A stretch of 64,000 nucleotides of DNA from Dyella halodurans (GCF_026283925.1 NZ_JAPDPF010000008.1:124001-188000); one strand, 5' to 3'. Shown: positions 7,539-24,669, counted from the first letter of the stretch. Made by a program: numbers and translations. Notes: generated by a model not told the origin, from the letters alone.

Positions 7539-8807
7539 ATGTCGCGTTTTTGGAAGATCGCGCTGATCGCTGTGGCTGTGATCGTGGTGGGGGCCGTCGG
7601 CTTTCGTCTGCTACACAAGCCGGGTACCGAGGAAGGTGCCCAGGGGCAGCATCGCGGGCAGCGTCAAGGACAGGGCCAGGATGACGGCCAGGACAAGGAT
7701 AAGGACGCAGCGCCGGTACCGGTGACGGTCGAGCACGTGGTCAAGCAGGATGTGCCGGTCTATCTGACCGCACTGGGCACCGTGCAGGCGCTCAACACCG
7801 TGACGGTGAACCCGCAGGTGAGCGGCCAGCTGCTGGCCATCAACTTCAAGGAAGGCCAGGAAGTGAAGAAGGGCGACCTGCTGGCGCAGATCGACCCGCG
7901 TCCCTTCCAGGCCACCTACGACCAGGCCGAGGCCAAGCAGCAGCAGGACGAAGCCCTGCTCGCCACGGCACAGAGCACCCTCAAGCGCAACGACGCACTG
8001 GTTGCCAAGGGCTATGTCGCCCAGCTCGACATGGACACTTTCCGCAACAACGTGACCAACCTCACCGCGACGGTGGCGGCGGACAAGGCGTCGCTGCGCG
8101 CGGCCAAGGTCAACCTGGACTACACCCGCATCATCTCGCCGATCGACGGCGTGGCCGGCATCCGCAATGTCGACCCGGGCAACGTGGTCACCACCACCAC
8201 GGCCCTGGTCACGCTGACGCAGATCCATCCGATCTACGTGATGTTCAACCTGCCCGAGCAGAACCTGGAGATGGTGCGCAAGGCCGCCGCGGTCGGTAAC
8301 GCGCTGGAAGTGCTGGCGCTGGACCGCGCCGACGCCCACACCATCGCCAACGACGGCCAGTTGAACGTGGTCGACAACCAGATCGACACCACCACAGGCA
8401 CGTTCAAGCTGCGCTCGGTGTTTGCCAATACCGACAGCGCCCTGTGGCCGGGCCAGTTCGTGAACGTGCGCCTGAAGGTGCACACCGTGAGCGGCGGCCT
8501 GGTGATCCCGGGGCAAGCGGTGCAGCGCGGACCGGATGGCGACTACGTCTATCTTGTGCAGCAAGACCAGACGGTGAAGATGCAGCCGGTGAAGGTGGCA
8601 GGCGAAGTCGGCGACAGCCACGTGATGATCGGTTCGGGCCTGGCCCTGAACGATCCGGTGGTGACCGAAGGCCAGTTCCGCCTGAAGCCGGGCAGCAAGG
8701 TGAAGGCGCTCAAGCCGGGCGAAGTGCCGACGGCGCCGACCGCGGCGGAAGTGGACCAGGCCAAGAAGAAGGCCCAGCAGAACGGCGGTGGTCGCCGCGG
8801 CGGCTGA
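7539..8807 (+). CDS. mdtA: RND efflux periplasmic adaptor subunit (MdtA-like)
   Basis: 422 residues. One N-terminal membrane anchor (about 5-23) is followed by a Gln/Asp/Lys-rich linker (30-60) and the membrane-fusion-protein domains: barrel-sandwich half (VNPQVSGQLLAINFKEGQEV), alpha-hairpin (about 120-190), second barrel half, beta-barrel and membrane-proximal domain. The C-terminus is basic and ends GGGRRGG. It bridges the inner-membrane pump and an outer-membrane channel. Two RND permease genes follow, as in the mdtABC arrangement, but no outer-membrane factor gene follows them, so a TolC encoded elsewhere is expected. The gene symbol is by similarity. Confidence 0.88.
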   Translation: MSRFWKIALIAVAVIVVGAVGFRLLHKPGTEEGAQGQHRGQRQGQGQDDGQDKDKDAAPVPVTVEHVVKQDVPVYLTALGTVQALNTVTVNPQVSGQLLAINFKEGQEVKKGDLLAQIDPRPFQATYDQAEAKQQQDEALLATAQSTLKRNDALVAKGYVAQLDMDTFRNNVTNLTATVAADKASLRAAKVNLDYTRIISPIDGVAGIRNVDPGNVVTTTTALVTLTQIHPIYVMFNLPEQNLEMVRKAAAVGNALEVLALDRADAHTIANDGQLNVVDNQIDTTTGTFKLRSVFANTDSALWPGQFVNVRLKVHTVSGGLVIPGQAVQRGPDGDYVYLVQQDQTVKMQPVKVAGEVGDSHVMIGSGLALNDPVVTEGQFRLKPGSKVKALKPGEVPTAPTAAEVDQAKKKAQQNGGGRRGG

Positions 8808-8982
8808 TGCTGGATAGAGGCGAGGGATGAGTAGCGAGGGCGCGACAATCAGGCCTTTCGTGAGACTCCGCGGGAGCGCGGCGCCACGGACAGGCGCCCC
8901 CGCAACTCGCCCCCCGCCCCTCGCGTATCGACATAGCGTGCGACGACGACTCGCGTCCGCCACCTAACAGACGGCATTCCCC

Positions 8983-11900
8983 ATGGGCTTCTCCACACTC
9001 TTCATTCGCCGACCGATCGCGACCTCGCTGCTGATGGTGGCGGTGCTGCTGCTCGGTATCCTGGGCTACCGCGAGCTGCCGGTCTCGGCCCTGCCTGAAA
9101 TTTCGGCGCCGAGCCTGGTGGTCACCACGCAGTACCCGGGTGCCAGCGCCTCCACCATGGCCTCGCTGGTCACCACGCCGCTGGAACGCAATTTCGGCCA
9201 GATCTCCGGCCTGAGCATGATGACCTCCGACTCGTCGGCGGGCCTGTCCACCATCGTGTTGCAGTTTGCGATGGATCGCGACATCGACATCGCGGCGCAG
9301 GACGTGCAGGCGGCCATCAACCAGGCGCGCGGCACCCTGCCCAGCACGTTGCCGTATCCGCCGGTGTACAACCGCGTGAACCCGGCCGACGCGCCGATCA
9401 TGACCTTAAAGCTCACGTCCGATAGCTTGCCGCTGCGCGACGTGAACAACTATGCCGACTCGATCCTGGCGCAGAAGCTGTCGCAGGTGCAGGGCGTGGG
9501 CCTGGTGTCGATCGCCGGCAACGTGCGCCCCGCGGTGCGCGTGCAGGTGAATCCGGCGCAGCTGGCCAATCTCGGCCTGACCATGGAAGACGTACGCAGC
9601 GCGCTCACCGAGGCGAACGTCAACGCGCCCAAGGGCACGCTCAACGGCGCCACGCAGTCCTACAGCATCGGCACCAATGACCAGCTGGCGACGGCCGTCG
9701 AGTACAAGAACACCATCATCGCGTACAAGAACAATGCGCCGGTGCGCCTGTCCGACGTCGCCAACGTCATCGATGGCGTGGAGAACGACCAGCTGGCCGC
9801 CTGGGCCAACGGCAAGCCCGCCGTGCTGCTGGACATCCGTCGCCAGCCGGGCGCCAACATCGTGCAGACGGTGGAGCAGATCCGCTCGATCATGCCGCAG
9901 TTGCGCAGCGTATTGCCGGCCGACGTGCATCTCGAAGTGTTCGCCGACCGCACCATCACCATCCGCGCCTCGGTCGAGGACGTGCAGTTCACCCTGATCC
10001 TCACCATCTTCCTGGTGGTGGCGGTGATCTTCGTGTTCCTGCGCCGCCTGTGGGCCACGGTGATTCCGTCCGTCGCGGTGCCGCTGTCGCTGATGGGCAC
10101 GTTTGGCGTGATGGCCTTCACCGGCATGTCGCTGGACAACCTCTCGCTGATGGCGCTCACCGTCGCCACCGGCTTCGTGGTGGACGATGCGATCGTGATG
10201 ATCGAGAACATCGTGCGCTACATCGAGCAGGGCAAGGACGGCAAGGAAGCGGCCGAGATCGGCGCGAAGGAAATCGGCTTCACCGTGCTGTCGCTGACCG
10301 TGTCGCTGGTGGCGGTGTTCCTGCCGCTGCTGCTGATGCCTGGCGTCACCGGCCGCCTGTTCCACGAGTTCGCCTGGGTGCTGACGATCGCGGTGACCAT
10401 CTCGATGCTGGTGTCGCTGACGCTGACGCCGATGATGTGCGCCTACCTGTTGAAGCCCGATGCACTGCCGGAAGGCGATGACGCGCACGAGCGTCACGCG
10501 GCGGCGGGCAAGCGCACCACCTGGTCGCGCATCGTGGGCCTGTACGAGAGTTCGCTGGACTGGGTGCTCGAGCACCAGCGCCTGACCATCCTGGTGGCGG
10601 CGATCACGGTGGTGGTCACGATCTTCCTCTACATCGTGATTCCCAAGGGCCTGCTGCCCGAGCAGGACACCGGCCTGGTGACCGGCGTGGTGCAGGCTGA
10701 CCAGAACGTCGCCTTCCCGCAGATGGAACAGCGCACCAAGGCGGTCGCCGACGCCCTGCGCCGCGATCCCGCCGTCACCGGCGTGGCCGCCTTCATCGGC
10801 GCGGGTTCGATCAACCCGACGCTCAACCAGGGTCAGCTCAGCATCGTGCTGAAGGACCGTGGTGATCGCGACAGCCTCGACACGGTGCTGGCGCGCCTGC
10901 AGAAGGAGGCCGCCGATATCCCGGGCGTGGCCTTGTATCTGAAGCCGGTGCAGGACGTGACCCTGGACAGCCGCGTGTCGGCCACCGAGTACCAGTACTC
11001 GATGTCGGATGTGAACGCGGCCGAGTTGTCGACCTATGCCAACCAGATGACCCAGGCACTGCGCGAGCGGCCGGAACTCTCCGACGTCGACAACAATCTT
11101 GCCGACCAGGGCACCTCGCTGAAGCTCACCATCGATCGCGAGAAGGCGAGCCGCCTCGGCGTGCCGGTGCAGACCATCGACGACACGCTGTACGACTCGT
11201 TTGGCCAGCGCCAGATCTCCACCATCTTCACCCAGCTCAACCAGTACCGCGTGGTGCTGGAAGTGGCGCCGCAGTTCCGCTCCAGTACGGCGCTGCTCAA
11301 CCAGCTGACCGTGAAGAGCAATGGCAGCGGCGCGCTGACCGGCAGCAATGCGACGAGCTTCGGCCAGGTGGCATCGAGCAATTCGTCCACCAGCACCGGC
11401 CTTGGCGTGGCCAACACCGGCGTGGTCATCGGCGCCGGCGGCACCATTCCGCTCGCCTCGCTGGCGACTGCCGAAGTCACCAGCGCACCGCTGGTGGTCA
11501 GCCACCAGCAGCAGCTCCCCGCGGTGACCGTTTCGTTCAACCTGGCGCCGGGCTATTCGCTATCCGAGGCGGTGAAGGCGATCCATGACGTCGAGCAGCG
11601 GCTGAACTTCCCACCGCAGGTGCGCGGCCAGTTCGTCGGCAAGGCAGCGGAATTCTCCACCTCGCTGACCAACGAAGTGCTGCTGCTGGTGGCATCGATC
11701 GTGGTGATCTACATCGTGCTGGGCGTGCTGTATGAGAGCTACATCCACCCGTTGACGATCATCTCCACCTTGCCGCCTGCCGGCGTGGGCGCCTTGCTGG
11801 CGCTGATACTGTGCGGCATGAGCCTGTCGGTGGATGGCATCGTGGGCATCGTGTTGCTGATCGGTATCGTGAAGAAGAACGCGATCATGATGATCGACTT

Positions 11901-12219
11901 CGCCATCGAGGCGCAGCGCGAAGGCATGAAGCCGCACGAGGCGATTCGCCGCGCCTGCCTGCTGCGCTTCCGCCCGATCATGATGACCACGGCGGCGGCC
12001 ATGCTTGGTGCCTTGCCGCTGGCCCTGGGCAACGGCATCGGCGCCGAATTGCGCCGGCCGCTGGGTGTGTCGATCGTCGGCGGCCTGCTGCTCTCGCAGC
12101 TGGTGACGCTGTACACCACGCCGGTGATCTACCTTTACATGGAGCGTTTCTCCGACTGGCTGCGCGAACGACGCGAGCGTCGTGCGCTGGACAGCGCGCA
12201 GGTGCGAGGAGCGATGTGA
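8983..12219 (+). CDS. mdtB: HAE-type RND efflux permease (MdtB-like)
   Basis: 1078 residues, somewhat longer than the usual 1030-1040. The RND pattern is clear: first helix after FIRRPIATSLL, a periplasmic loop with the Q-P-R-G-TLP type stretch, the TM4 proton-relay aspartates in GFVVDDAIVMIEN near 398-410, and the second repeat from about 540. Residues about 778-815 are an unusual Ser/Gly/Asn-rich insertion (SNGSGALTGSNATSFGQ...) in the second periplasmic loop, accounting for the extra length. Proton-driven export, substrate unknown. It follows the adaptor by 175 nt and precedes a second permease; MdtB/MdtC form a heterotrimer in E. coli. Confidence 0.88.
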   Translation: MGFSTLFIRRPIATSLLMVAVLLLGILGYRELPVSALPEISAPSLVVTTQYPGASASTMASLVTTPLERNFGQISGLSMMTSDSSAGLSTIVLQFAMDRDIDIAAQDVQAAINQARGTLPSTLPYPPVYNRVNPADAPIMTLKLTSDSLPLRDVNNYADSILAQKLSQVQGVGLVSIAGNVRPAVRVQVNPAQLANLGLTMEDVRSALTEANVNAPKGTLNGATQSYSIGTNDQLATAVEYKNTIIAYKNNAPVRLSDVANVIDGVENDQLAAWANGKPAVLLDIRRQPGANIVQTVEQIRSIMPQLRSVLPADVHLEVFADRTITIRASVEDVQFTLILTIFLVVAVIFVFLRRLWATVIPSVAVPLSLMGTFGVMAFTGMSLDNLSLMALTVATGFVVDDAIVMIENIVRYIEQGKDGKEAAEIGAKEIGFTVLSLTVSLVAVFLPLLLMPGVTGRLFHEFAWVLTIAVTISMLVSLTLTPMMCAYLLKPDALPEGDDAHERHAAAGKRTTWSRIVGLYESSLDWVLEHQRLTILVAAITVVVTIFLYIVIPKGLLPEQDTGLVTGVVQADQNVAFPQMEQRTKAVADALRRDPAVTGVAAFIGAGSINPTLNQGQLSIVLKDRGDRDSLDTVLARLQKEAADIPGVALYLKPVQDVTLDSRVSATEYQYSMSDVNAAELSTYANQMTQALRERPELSDVDNNLADQGTSLKLTIDREKASRLGVPVQTIDDTLYDSFGQRQISTIFTQLNQYRVVLEVAPQFRSSTALLNQLTVKSNGSGALTGSNATSFGQVASSNSSTSTGLGVANTGVVIGAGGTIPLASLATAEVTSAPLVVSHQQQLPAVTVSFNLAPGYSLSEAVKAIHDVEQRLNFPPQVRGQFVGKAAEFSTSLTNEVLLLVASIVVIYIVLGVLYESYIHPLTIISTLPPAGVGALLALILCGMSLSVDGIVGIVLLIGIVKKNAIMMIDFAIEAQREGMKPHEAIRRACLLRFRPIMMTTAAAMLGALPLALGNGIGAELRRPLGVSIVGGLLLSQLVTLYTTPVIYLYMERFSDWLRERRERRALDSAQVRGAM

Positions 12220-12264
12220 CGTTGTTGCGACGATCCGCTGCGGCTCATCCCGCCGGAGTCGAAA

Positions 12265-12300
12265 CGAAAGGGGCGCGATCTACGGGTCGCGCCCCTTTCG
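12265..12300 (+). terminator. Strong hairpin between the two RND permease genes
   Basis: CGAAAGGGGCGCGA (12265-12278) pairs with TCGCGCCCCTTTCG (12287-12300), a 14-bp perfect stem. It is followed by GCGTTTCC, only a weak U-tract. It could reduce read-through from mdtB into mdtC. Confidence 0.5.
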
Positions 12301-12348
12301 GCGTTTCCCGCGATCACTTTCGCGACGGCACATCCCCCCGCCGCCTTT

Positions 12349-12427
12349 GTAGGAGCGCACCCTGTGCGCGAAAAGGGTGGCGGCGTCAACGCTACTTAGG
12401 CTTTTCGCGCACTGGGTGCGCTCCTAC
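12349..12427. repeat. REP-like palindrome, GTAGGAGCGCACC family
   Basis: The arms GTAGGAGCGCACCCTGTGCG... and its reverse complement close a hairpin with a variable centre. The same family is at 15694-15766, with a half copy at 23215-23240. With the upstream hairpin it makes up most of the 361-nt gap between the permease genes. Confidence 0.85.
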
Positions 12428-12580
12428 ATGGGTAACGGTGAGGCATCAACCAATCGTCTCGTCATGCGTTGAACGGTTGATGCCCGGTCTATCCATCTTC
12501 TTCCGCGTACGCCAAGCCCTGGCGTCCCGCTTCCCTGAACATCCCTGCGCGCAGGGCGACTTTCGTGGTTCGTTGACTGC

Positions 12581-18191
<5,611 letters not shown>

Positions 18192-18214
18192 TCGTCAGGT
18201 CGTCATGTACCGGA

Positions 18215-18243
18215 AAGAAGGCCGCGCAAGCGGCCTTCTTTCG
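18215..18243 (+). terminator. Terminator of icd
   Basis: AAGAAGGCCG (18215-18224) pairs perfectly with CGGCCTTCTT (18231-18240), loop CGCAAG. A short T-containing tract follows. Confidence 0.8.
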
Positions 18244-18265
18244 TTACGGCCCCGCCGCATCTATT

Positions 18266-18370
18266 CGTCATCCCAGCGAAAGCTGGGATCCAGCGACTTT
18301 GGACGCACCCCAAGGCACTGGATTCCAGCTTGACCAGCCCTTCGGCTGTTAGGAGCCGCTGGAATGACGA
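18266..18370. repeat. Palindromic repeat, CGTCATCCCAGCGAAAGCTGG family
   Basis: Begins CGTCATCCCAGCGAAAGCTG, passes through GATTCCAGCTTGACCAGC and ends with a complementary CCGCTGGAATGACGA. Related copies are at 46535-46644, 29081-29174 (tighter, CCCCGC version) and perhaps 38378-38431. It lies between icd and the chromate transporter and contains an in-frame ATG (18364) that I do not take as the start. Confidence 0.8.
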
Positions 18371-18435
18371 GTGTTGGCTACGACGCGGATCCGGCGCACC
18401 TTTGCGTGTCAGCAACCTGCGCTACGCTCCCACCC

Positions 18436-19659
18436 ATGAGCAGCGTGCCCATCCCGAGCGAGTCCACCGCACCCACCGGCCGCGCCACGGAAGTCTTCAC
18501 CGTCTTCCTCGCCCTCGGCCTGCGCTCCTTCGGCGGCCCCATCGCACACCTGGGCTACTTCCGGCGCGCCTTCGTCGAACAGCGACGCTGGCTCGACGAC
18601 GCGCGCTTCTCCCAATTGCTCGCGTTGTGCCAATTCCTGCCGGGCCCGGCGAGCAGTCAGCTTGGTTTCGCCATCGGCTTGCTGCGCGCAGGCTGGCCGG
18701 GGGCTATCGCCGCCTTCGTCGGCTTCACCCTGCCGTCGGCCGTGCTGATGCTCGCCTTCGCCTGGTGGGCGCCCTATCTGCATGGCGCATGGGGGCAGTC
18801 TCTGCTGCACGGGCTCAAGCTGGTGGCGGTGGTCGTGGTGGCGCAGGGCGTGCTCGGCATGTGGCGCACGCTGACGCCCGACTGGCCGCGCCGCGCGCTC
18901 GCACTGGGCGCGGCGGCCATCCTGCTGTGGCAGCCGCAGGCGTGGATGCAGCTGTTGGTGATCGTGCTCGCCGCGTTGCTGGCGCCGTGGCTCTGCCGCA
19001 ACGTTGTAGCGCATCGCGATGCCGCACCCACGCCGCGCTACGGACATCGCGTGGCCATTGTGCTGCTATCCCTCTATGCAGCCCTGTTGTTGTTGGCGTG
19101 GGGCGTGGGTACGCGCGGCGCGCTGCTCGTGCAGATCGGCGCGGCGTTCTATCGCGCGGGCGCACTGGTCTTCGGAGGTGGCCACGTGGTGCTGCCGTGG
19201 TTGCGGCAAGCCTTGGTAGCGCCGGGCTGGGTGGACGAAGGCAGCTTCCTCGCCGGTTACGGCGCGGCGCAGGCCCTGCCGGGACCGATGTTCTCCTTGG
19301 CCGCCTACCTGGGCAGCCAGATGCAGGGCGGGCAGGGTGGTGTCACTGGCGCGCTGGTCGCATTGGCTGCGATCTTCCTGCCGGGCTTTCTGCTGCTGAG
19401 CGGCGTGCTGCCGTTCTGGCAGCGACTTTCCGCGCGCGCCGAAGCGGTACGCGTGGTTGCTTCGATCAACGCGGCAGTCGTCGGCCTGCTTGCCGCCGCG
19501 TTCTATCATCCCGTGTGGACGGGCACTATCGGTGGACCGGCTGACATCGTGATCGCCGCCTGTGGCTTTGCGATGCTCGCGCTGGCGCAGCAGCCTGCAT
19601 GGGCCGCCGTGCTCTGGTGCGTGGCCGCCGCCTGTCTTGGCCCTTGGCTGGGCCGCTGA
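18436..19659 (+). CDS. chrA: Chromate transporter, CHR family (two-domain ChrA)
   Basis: 407 residues, a long-chain CHR protein with two homologous halves. The first half has LGLRSFGGPIAHLGYFRR and CQFLPGPASSQLGFAIG; the second has VFGGGHVVLPWLRQ and AAQALPGPMFSLAAYLG. About ten to twelve membrane helices. The family exports chromate by an antiport-like mechanism, though many members have no demonstrated chromate role. The ATG at 18436 is chosen because the frame upstream lies in a repeat. A GumN-like gene follows after 75 nt. No ChrB-type regulator is nearby. Confidence 0.88.
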   Translation: MSSVPIPSESTAPTGRATEVFTVFLALGLRSFGGPIAHLGYFRRAFVEQRRWLDDARFSQLLALCQFLPGPASSQLGFAIGLLRAGWPGAIAAFVGFTLPSAVLMLAFAWWAPYLHGAWGQSLLHGLKLVAVVVVAQGVLGMWRTLTPDWPRRALALGAAAILLWQPQAWMQLLVIVLAALLAPWLCRNVVAHRDAAPTPRYGHRVAIVLLSLYAALLLLAWGVGTRGALLVQIGAAFYRAGALVFGGGHVVLPWLRQALVAPGWVDEGSFLAGYGAAQALPGPMFSLAAYLGSQMQGGQGGVTGALVALAAIFLPGFLLLSGVLPFWQRLSARAEAVRVVASINAAVVGLLAAAFYHPVWTGTIGGPADIVIAACGFAMLALAQQPAWAAVLWCVAAACLGPWLGR

Positions 19660-19734
19660 ATGGATGATTCCCGCCAAGGAACCGGTGCTGTCGCGCCATG
19701 GTCAGAATGCAGATCCCCGAAGGAAGCACGCTCG

Positions 19735-20802
19735 ATGAATCGGACCGCCTGTCGCACCTTGAACCGTCGTCGCCTGCATCGGGCGATGGCTGTGGCTCTG
19801 CTCGTTCTGGCGGGGGCGGCACCGGTGTTCGGACAAAACGCGCCGCCGCCCGGGGCAACGGCTCCGGCGCCATCTCAGGTCACCAATCTCGAGGGCGTGA
19901 CGGTCAGTGGCATCCAGCCGGGACCGGGCCTGTGGAAGGTGAGCAAGGGTGATCACGTGATGTGGGTGCTGGGCACCTTGTCGCCGCTGCCCGAGCACAT
20001 GCAATGGAAGACCGACGAAGTCGAGCAGACCATCGCCGACTCGCAGGAAGTATTGGGACCGCCGTCGGTGGCGCTGAAGCCCAAGACGAATTTCTTCGGC
20101 AAGTTGTTCCTGCTGCCCTCGTTGATCGGCGCCCGCAAGAATCCCGATGGCCAACGCCTGCAGCAAGTCGTGCCCGCGGCGGAATACGCGCGTTGGCAAG
20201 TGCTCAAGCAGCAATACATCGGTAGCGATCGCAGCGTGGAAGACTGGCGCCCGATCTTCGCGGCGGTCGAGTTGTACGACAAGGCGATCAAGCGCAGCGG
20301 ACTGAGCTCCTCGGGCGGCGTGAAGGACACCGTGCGCGAACTGGCCAAGAAGCATGGCGTGAAGGTCAGCACGGCGCGTTACACGATGATGATCGATGAG
20401 CCGCGCGCGGCGGTGAAGACGTTCAAGGCTTCGCCCATGGACGACCTGGAATGTTTTGGGCGCACGCTCGATACCGTGGAACACGATCTGGGCCGCATCA
20501 CGGCGCGCGCGAATGCCTGGGCCACGGGTGATCTCGAAGCGCTGCGCGGCCTGCCGATGAATGATCAGCGCGAAGCGTGCATTGCCGCGGTCACCGAAGC
20601 AGGCTTCGCCAAGCAGCTGGGCTTCAGCGATATCCAGCAGAAAGCCCAGGCGATCTGGCTGGGCGCTGCGGAGCAGGCGCTGAACACGAACACGCAAACC
20701 TTTGCCATGTTGCCGATGGAGGAAGTGCTGTCGGCGAAGGGTCTGATCGCGCAGCTGAAGGCGAAGGGTTATCAGGTAGAAGCGCCAGACGGCAGCGAGT
20801 AG
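19735..20802 (+). CDS. Exported TraB/GumN-family protein
   Basis: 355 residues with a signal peptide (MNRTACRTLNRRRLHRA, then a hydrophobic run to VFGQ). The mature N-terminus is Pro/Ala-rich. The TraB/GumN signature usually reads GTxH; here it is WVLGTLSPLPEHM, with Ser where the first His normally is. If this family is a metal-dependent peptidase (Tiki-like), this copy may lack activity or use other ligands. AAGGAAG precedes the ATG. It follows chrA on the same strand and is followed by a BIME. Function unknown. Confidence 0.72.
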   Translation: MNRTACRTLNRRRLHRAMAVALLVLAGAAPVFGQNAPPPGATAPAPSQVTNLEGVTVSGIQPGPGLWKVSKGDHVMWVLGTLSPLPEHMQWKTDEVEQTIADSQEVLGPPSVALKPKTNFFGKLFLLPSLIGARKNPDGQRLQQVVPAAEYARWQVLKQQYIGSDRSVEDWRPIFAAVELYDKAIKRSGLSSSGGVKDTVRELAKKHGVKVSTARYTMMIDEPRAAVKTFKASPMDDLECFGRTLDTVEHDLGRITARANAWATGDLEALRGLPMNDQREACIAAVTEAGFAKQLGFSDIQQKAQAIWLGAAEQALNTNTQTFAMLPMEEVLSAKGLIAQLKAKGYQVEAPDGSE

Positions 20803-20818
20803 CTCTTAGCTCGTAGCT

Positions 20819-20950
20819 CCCTCTCCCCTTTGGGGAGAGGGTTGGGGTGAGGGGTCAATCTTGCGATCGCGTTAGTTCAAAGCCGGCTCTCATGCGACCT
20901 CGTCGCGAGCACCCGCCCCTCACCTCAATCCTCTCCCCAAAGGGGAGAGG
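20819..20950. repeat. Paired REP-like palindromes (BIME), CCCTCTCCCC family
   Basis: Forward unit 20819-20854 (CCCTCTCCCCTTTGGGGAGA and following) and an opposed unit 20917-20950 (CCCCTCACCTCAATCCTCTC...). They sit between two convergent genes, the GumN-like gene and the aldo/keto reductase. Confidence 0.9.
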
Positions 20951-20958
20951 AAGGAAGG

Positions 20959-21903
20959 TCAAGCGCTCGCTCGTTCGAGCGTCGCGATATCCTCAGCACT
21001 CAACTGCAGCCTCACCGCCCCAGCCAGCTCCTTCAACTGCGCAACGCTGGTAGCACTGGCAATCGGCGCCGTCACGCTCGGGCGTGCCATCAACCACGCC
21101 AATGCCACCTGCGCGGCTGTCGCGCCGTACGCAGTCGCCACCTTGTCGAGGGCGGCGAGAATCCCGAGCCCGCGCGCATTGAGATACTTCTGCACGGAGC
21201 CGCCGCGGGCTGCACTCTTGGCCAGGTCGGCTTCACTGCGGTACTTGCCGCTGAGGAAGCCACTGGCCAACGCGTAGTAGTTGATCACGCTGATGTTCTC
21301 GGCTACGACCAGCGGCTCGAGTTCCTTTTCGTAAGCCGCACGATTGACCAGGTTGTATTCCGGCTGCAGGGTTTCGTAGCGCGGCAGGTTGTCTCGTGCG
21401 GAAACGGCGAGCGCTTCGCCGAAGCGGTCGGCGCCGTAATTGGACGCGCCGATCACGCGCACCTTGCCCTGCTCGATCAGCCGCGCGAATGCCCCGAGGG
21501 TTTCATGCAGCGGCACCGTCGCATCGTCCTCATGCGCCTGGTACAGGTCGATGTGATCCGTCTGCAGCCGCCTGAGCGAACCATCCACCGCCTGGTTGAT
21601 ATTCATCGGCGACAGGCCCGGGTGCTCGGCCCATTTCGCCACCTTGGTAGCGATCACCACCTTGTCGCGCTTGCCGCTGCGCTTCAGCCACTTGCCGATG
21701 ATGGTCTCGGACTCGCCGCCGCGGTTGCCCGGCACCCAGGCCGAGTAGACGTCTGCGGTATCGATCAGGTTGAAGCCGGCATCAACGAAGGCATCCAGCA
21801 GTTCGAACGAACGTCGTTCGTCGGCGCTCCAGCCAAACACGTTGCCGCCGAAGGCGAGCGGTGCGACGGAAAGTGGGGATCGGCCAAGTGGGCGGAGCTG
21901 CAT
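20959..21903 (-). CDS. Aldo/keto reductase
   Basis: 314 residues. An NADPH-dependent carbonyl reductase of the (beta/alpha)8 AKR fold. The catalytic tetrad is visible: Asp and Tyr in NLIDTADVYS near 45-55, Lys in VIATKVAKW near 84, His in DLYQAHEDD near 120. Cofactor-binding RVIGASNYG is near 150. Close to the YajO/Tas-like subgroup. The start is MQLRPLGRSPLSVAPLAFGG; upstream in-frame sequence is low-quality. A 63-residue protein gene lies upstream on the same strand and a LysR regulator is divergent from that. Substrate unknown. Confidence 0.9.
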   Translation of the reverse strand: MQLRPLGRSPLSVAPLAFGGNVFGWSADERRSFELLDAFVDAGFNLIDTADVYSAWVPGNRGGESETIIGKWLKRSGKRDKVVIATKVAKWAEHPGLSPMNINQAVDGSLRRLQTDHIDLYQAHEDDATVPLHETLGAFARLIEQGKVRVIGASNYGADRFGEALAVSARDNLPRYETLQPEYNLVNRAAYEKELEPLVVAENISVINYYALASGFLSGKYRSEADLAKSAARGGSVQKYLNARGLGILAALDKVATAYGATAAQVALAWLMARPSVTAPIASATSVAQLKELAGAVRLQLSAEDIATLERASA

Positions 21904-21982
21904 GGGCGAAGTCCTTGCTAGCGTGCCCGCCGCGGGATGCAGCGGGCGTACCCGCTCGACGTGGTAGCGACCCCGCGGCGAA

Positions 21983-22174
21983 TCAAGTCGGCAGGCAGTC
22001 GCCGGCAACCAGTGCGGGGCGTGCCGAGCCCTCAGATGCGGCCTGCCTGTTCGAGCGTTCCCGCTTTCCGCTGGGCTTTTGGTCGGACTTCGGCGTTTCG
22101 GCCAATCGGCGCGCCAGTTCGGCATTGCTGATGTAGCCGTGCATGAACAACAGGTCAGTCCAGAGCGAGCTCAT
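21983..22174 (-). CDS. Small 63-residue protein, function unknown
   Basis: 63 residues beginning MSSLWTDLLFMHGYISNAELARRLA, then a basic, low-complexity tail. An exceptional GGGAGG site lies 6 nt before the ATG, which is the main evidence that it is expressed. It may form a short amphipathic helix. It lies between an aldo/keto reductase (same strand) and a divergent LysR gene. No family recognised. Confidence 0.55.
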   Translation of the reverse strand: MSSLWTDLLFMHGYISNAELARRLAETPKSDQKPSGKRERSNRQAASEGSARPALVAGDCLPT

Positions 22175-22281
22175 GACGTCCTCCCTTCGTGTTGCCATGT
22201 GTCTTGGGTGATTCAAGATAGGAGCCTCGCATGCGCCGCAAAAGCGATATATTCACAAGCCAGACTTGAGGGAATTTCAAT

Positions 22282-24442
<2,161 letters not shown>

Positions 24443-24669
24443 GCAGGCGAAGGCCTGGGCTGGCTGCATGAAAGCCTGGCTTTAGCGTCGTGTGCTCTGC
24501 TGCCGCCATCCGTCGCCGTTGAGTCCTTGCCAGGATCTTCGGCGGGGCGAGATGGCGCTGCACGGGCAGCTGCGGTCCATCCACCATTCGTATACGTGGC
24601 GCCCGGCAAGCTGCGTGCTAGCCTGCCGTGCAGCCATGTTTCCCGATCTGTTCCATCTAGGGGTTGTCG

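Noticed and set aside
9406..11505. A 699-codon open frame on the minus strand over mdtB
   Set aside because: Antisense shadow of a GC-rich RND gene: His/Arg/Gln-rich translation, no domain, full overlap with a clear gene.
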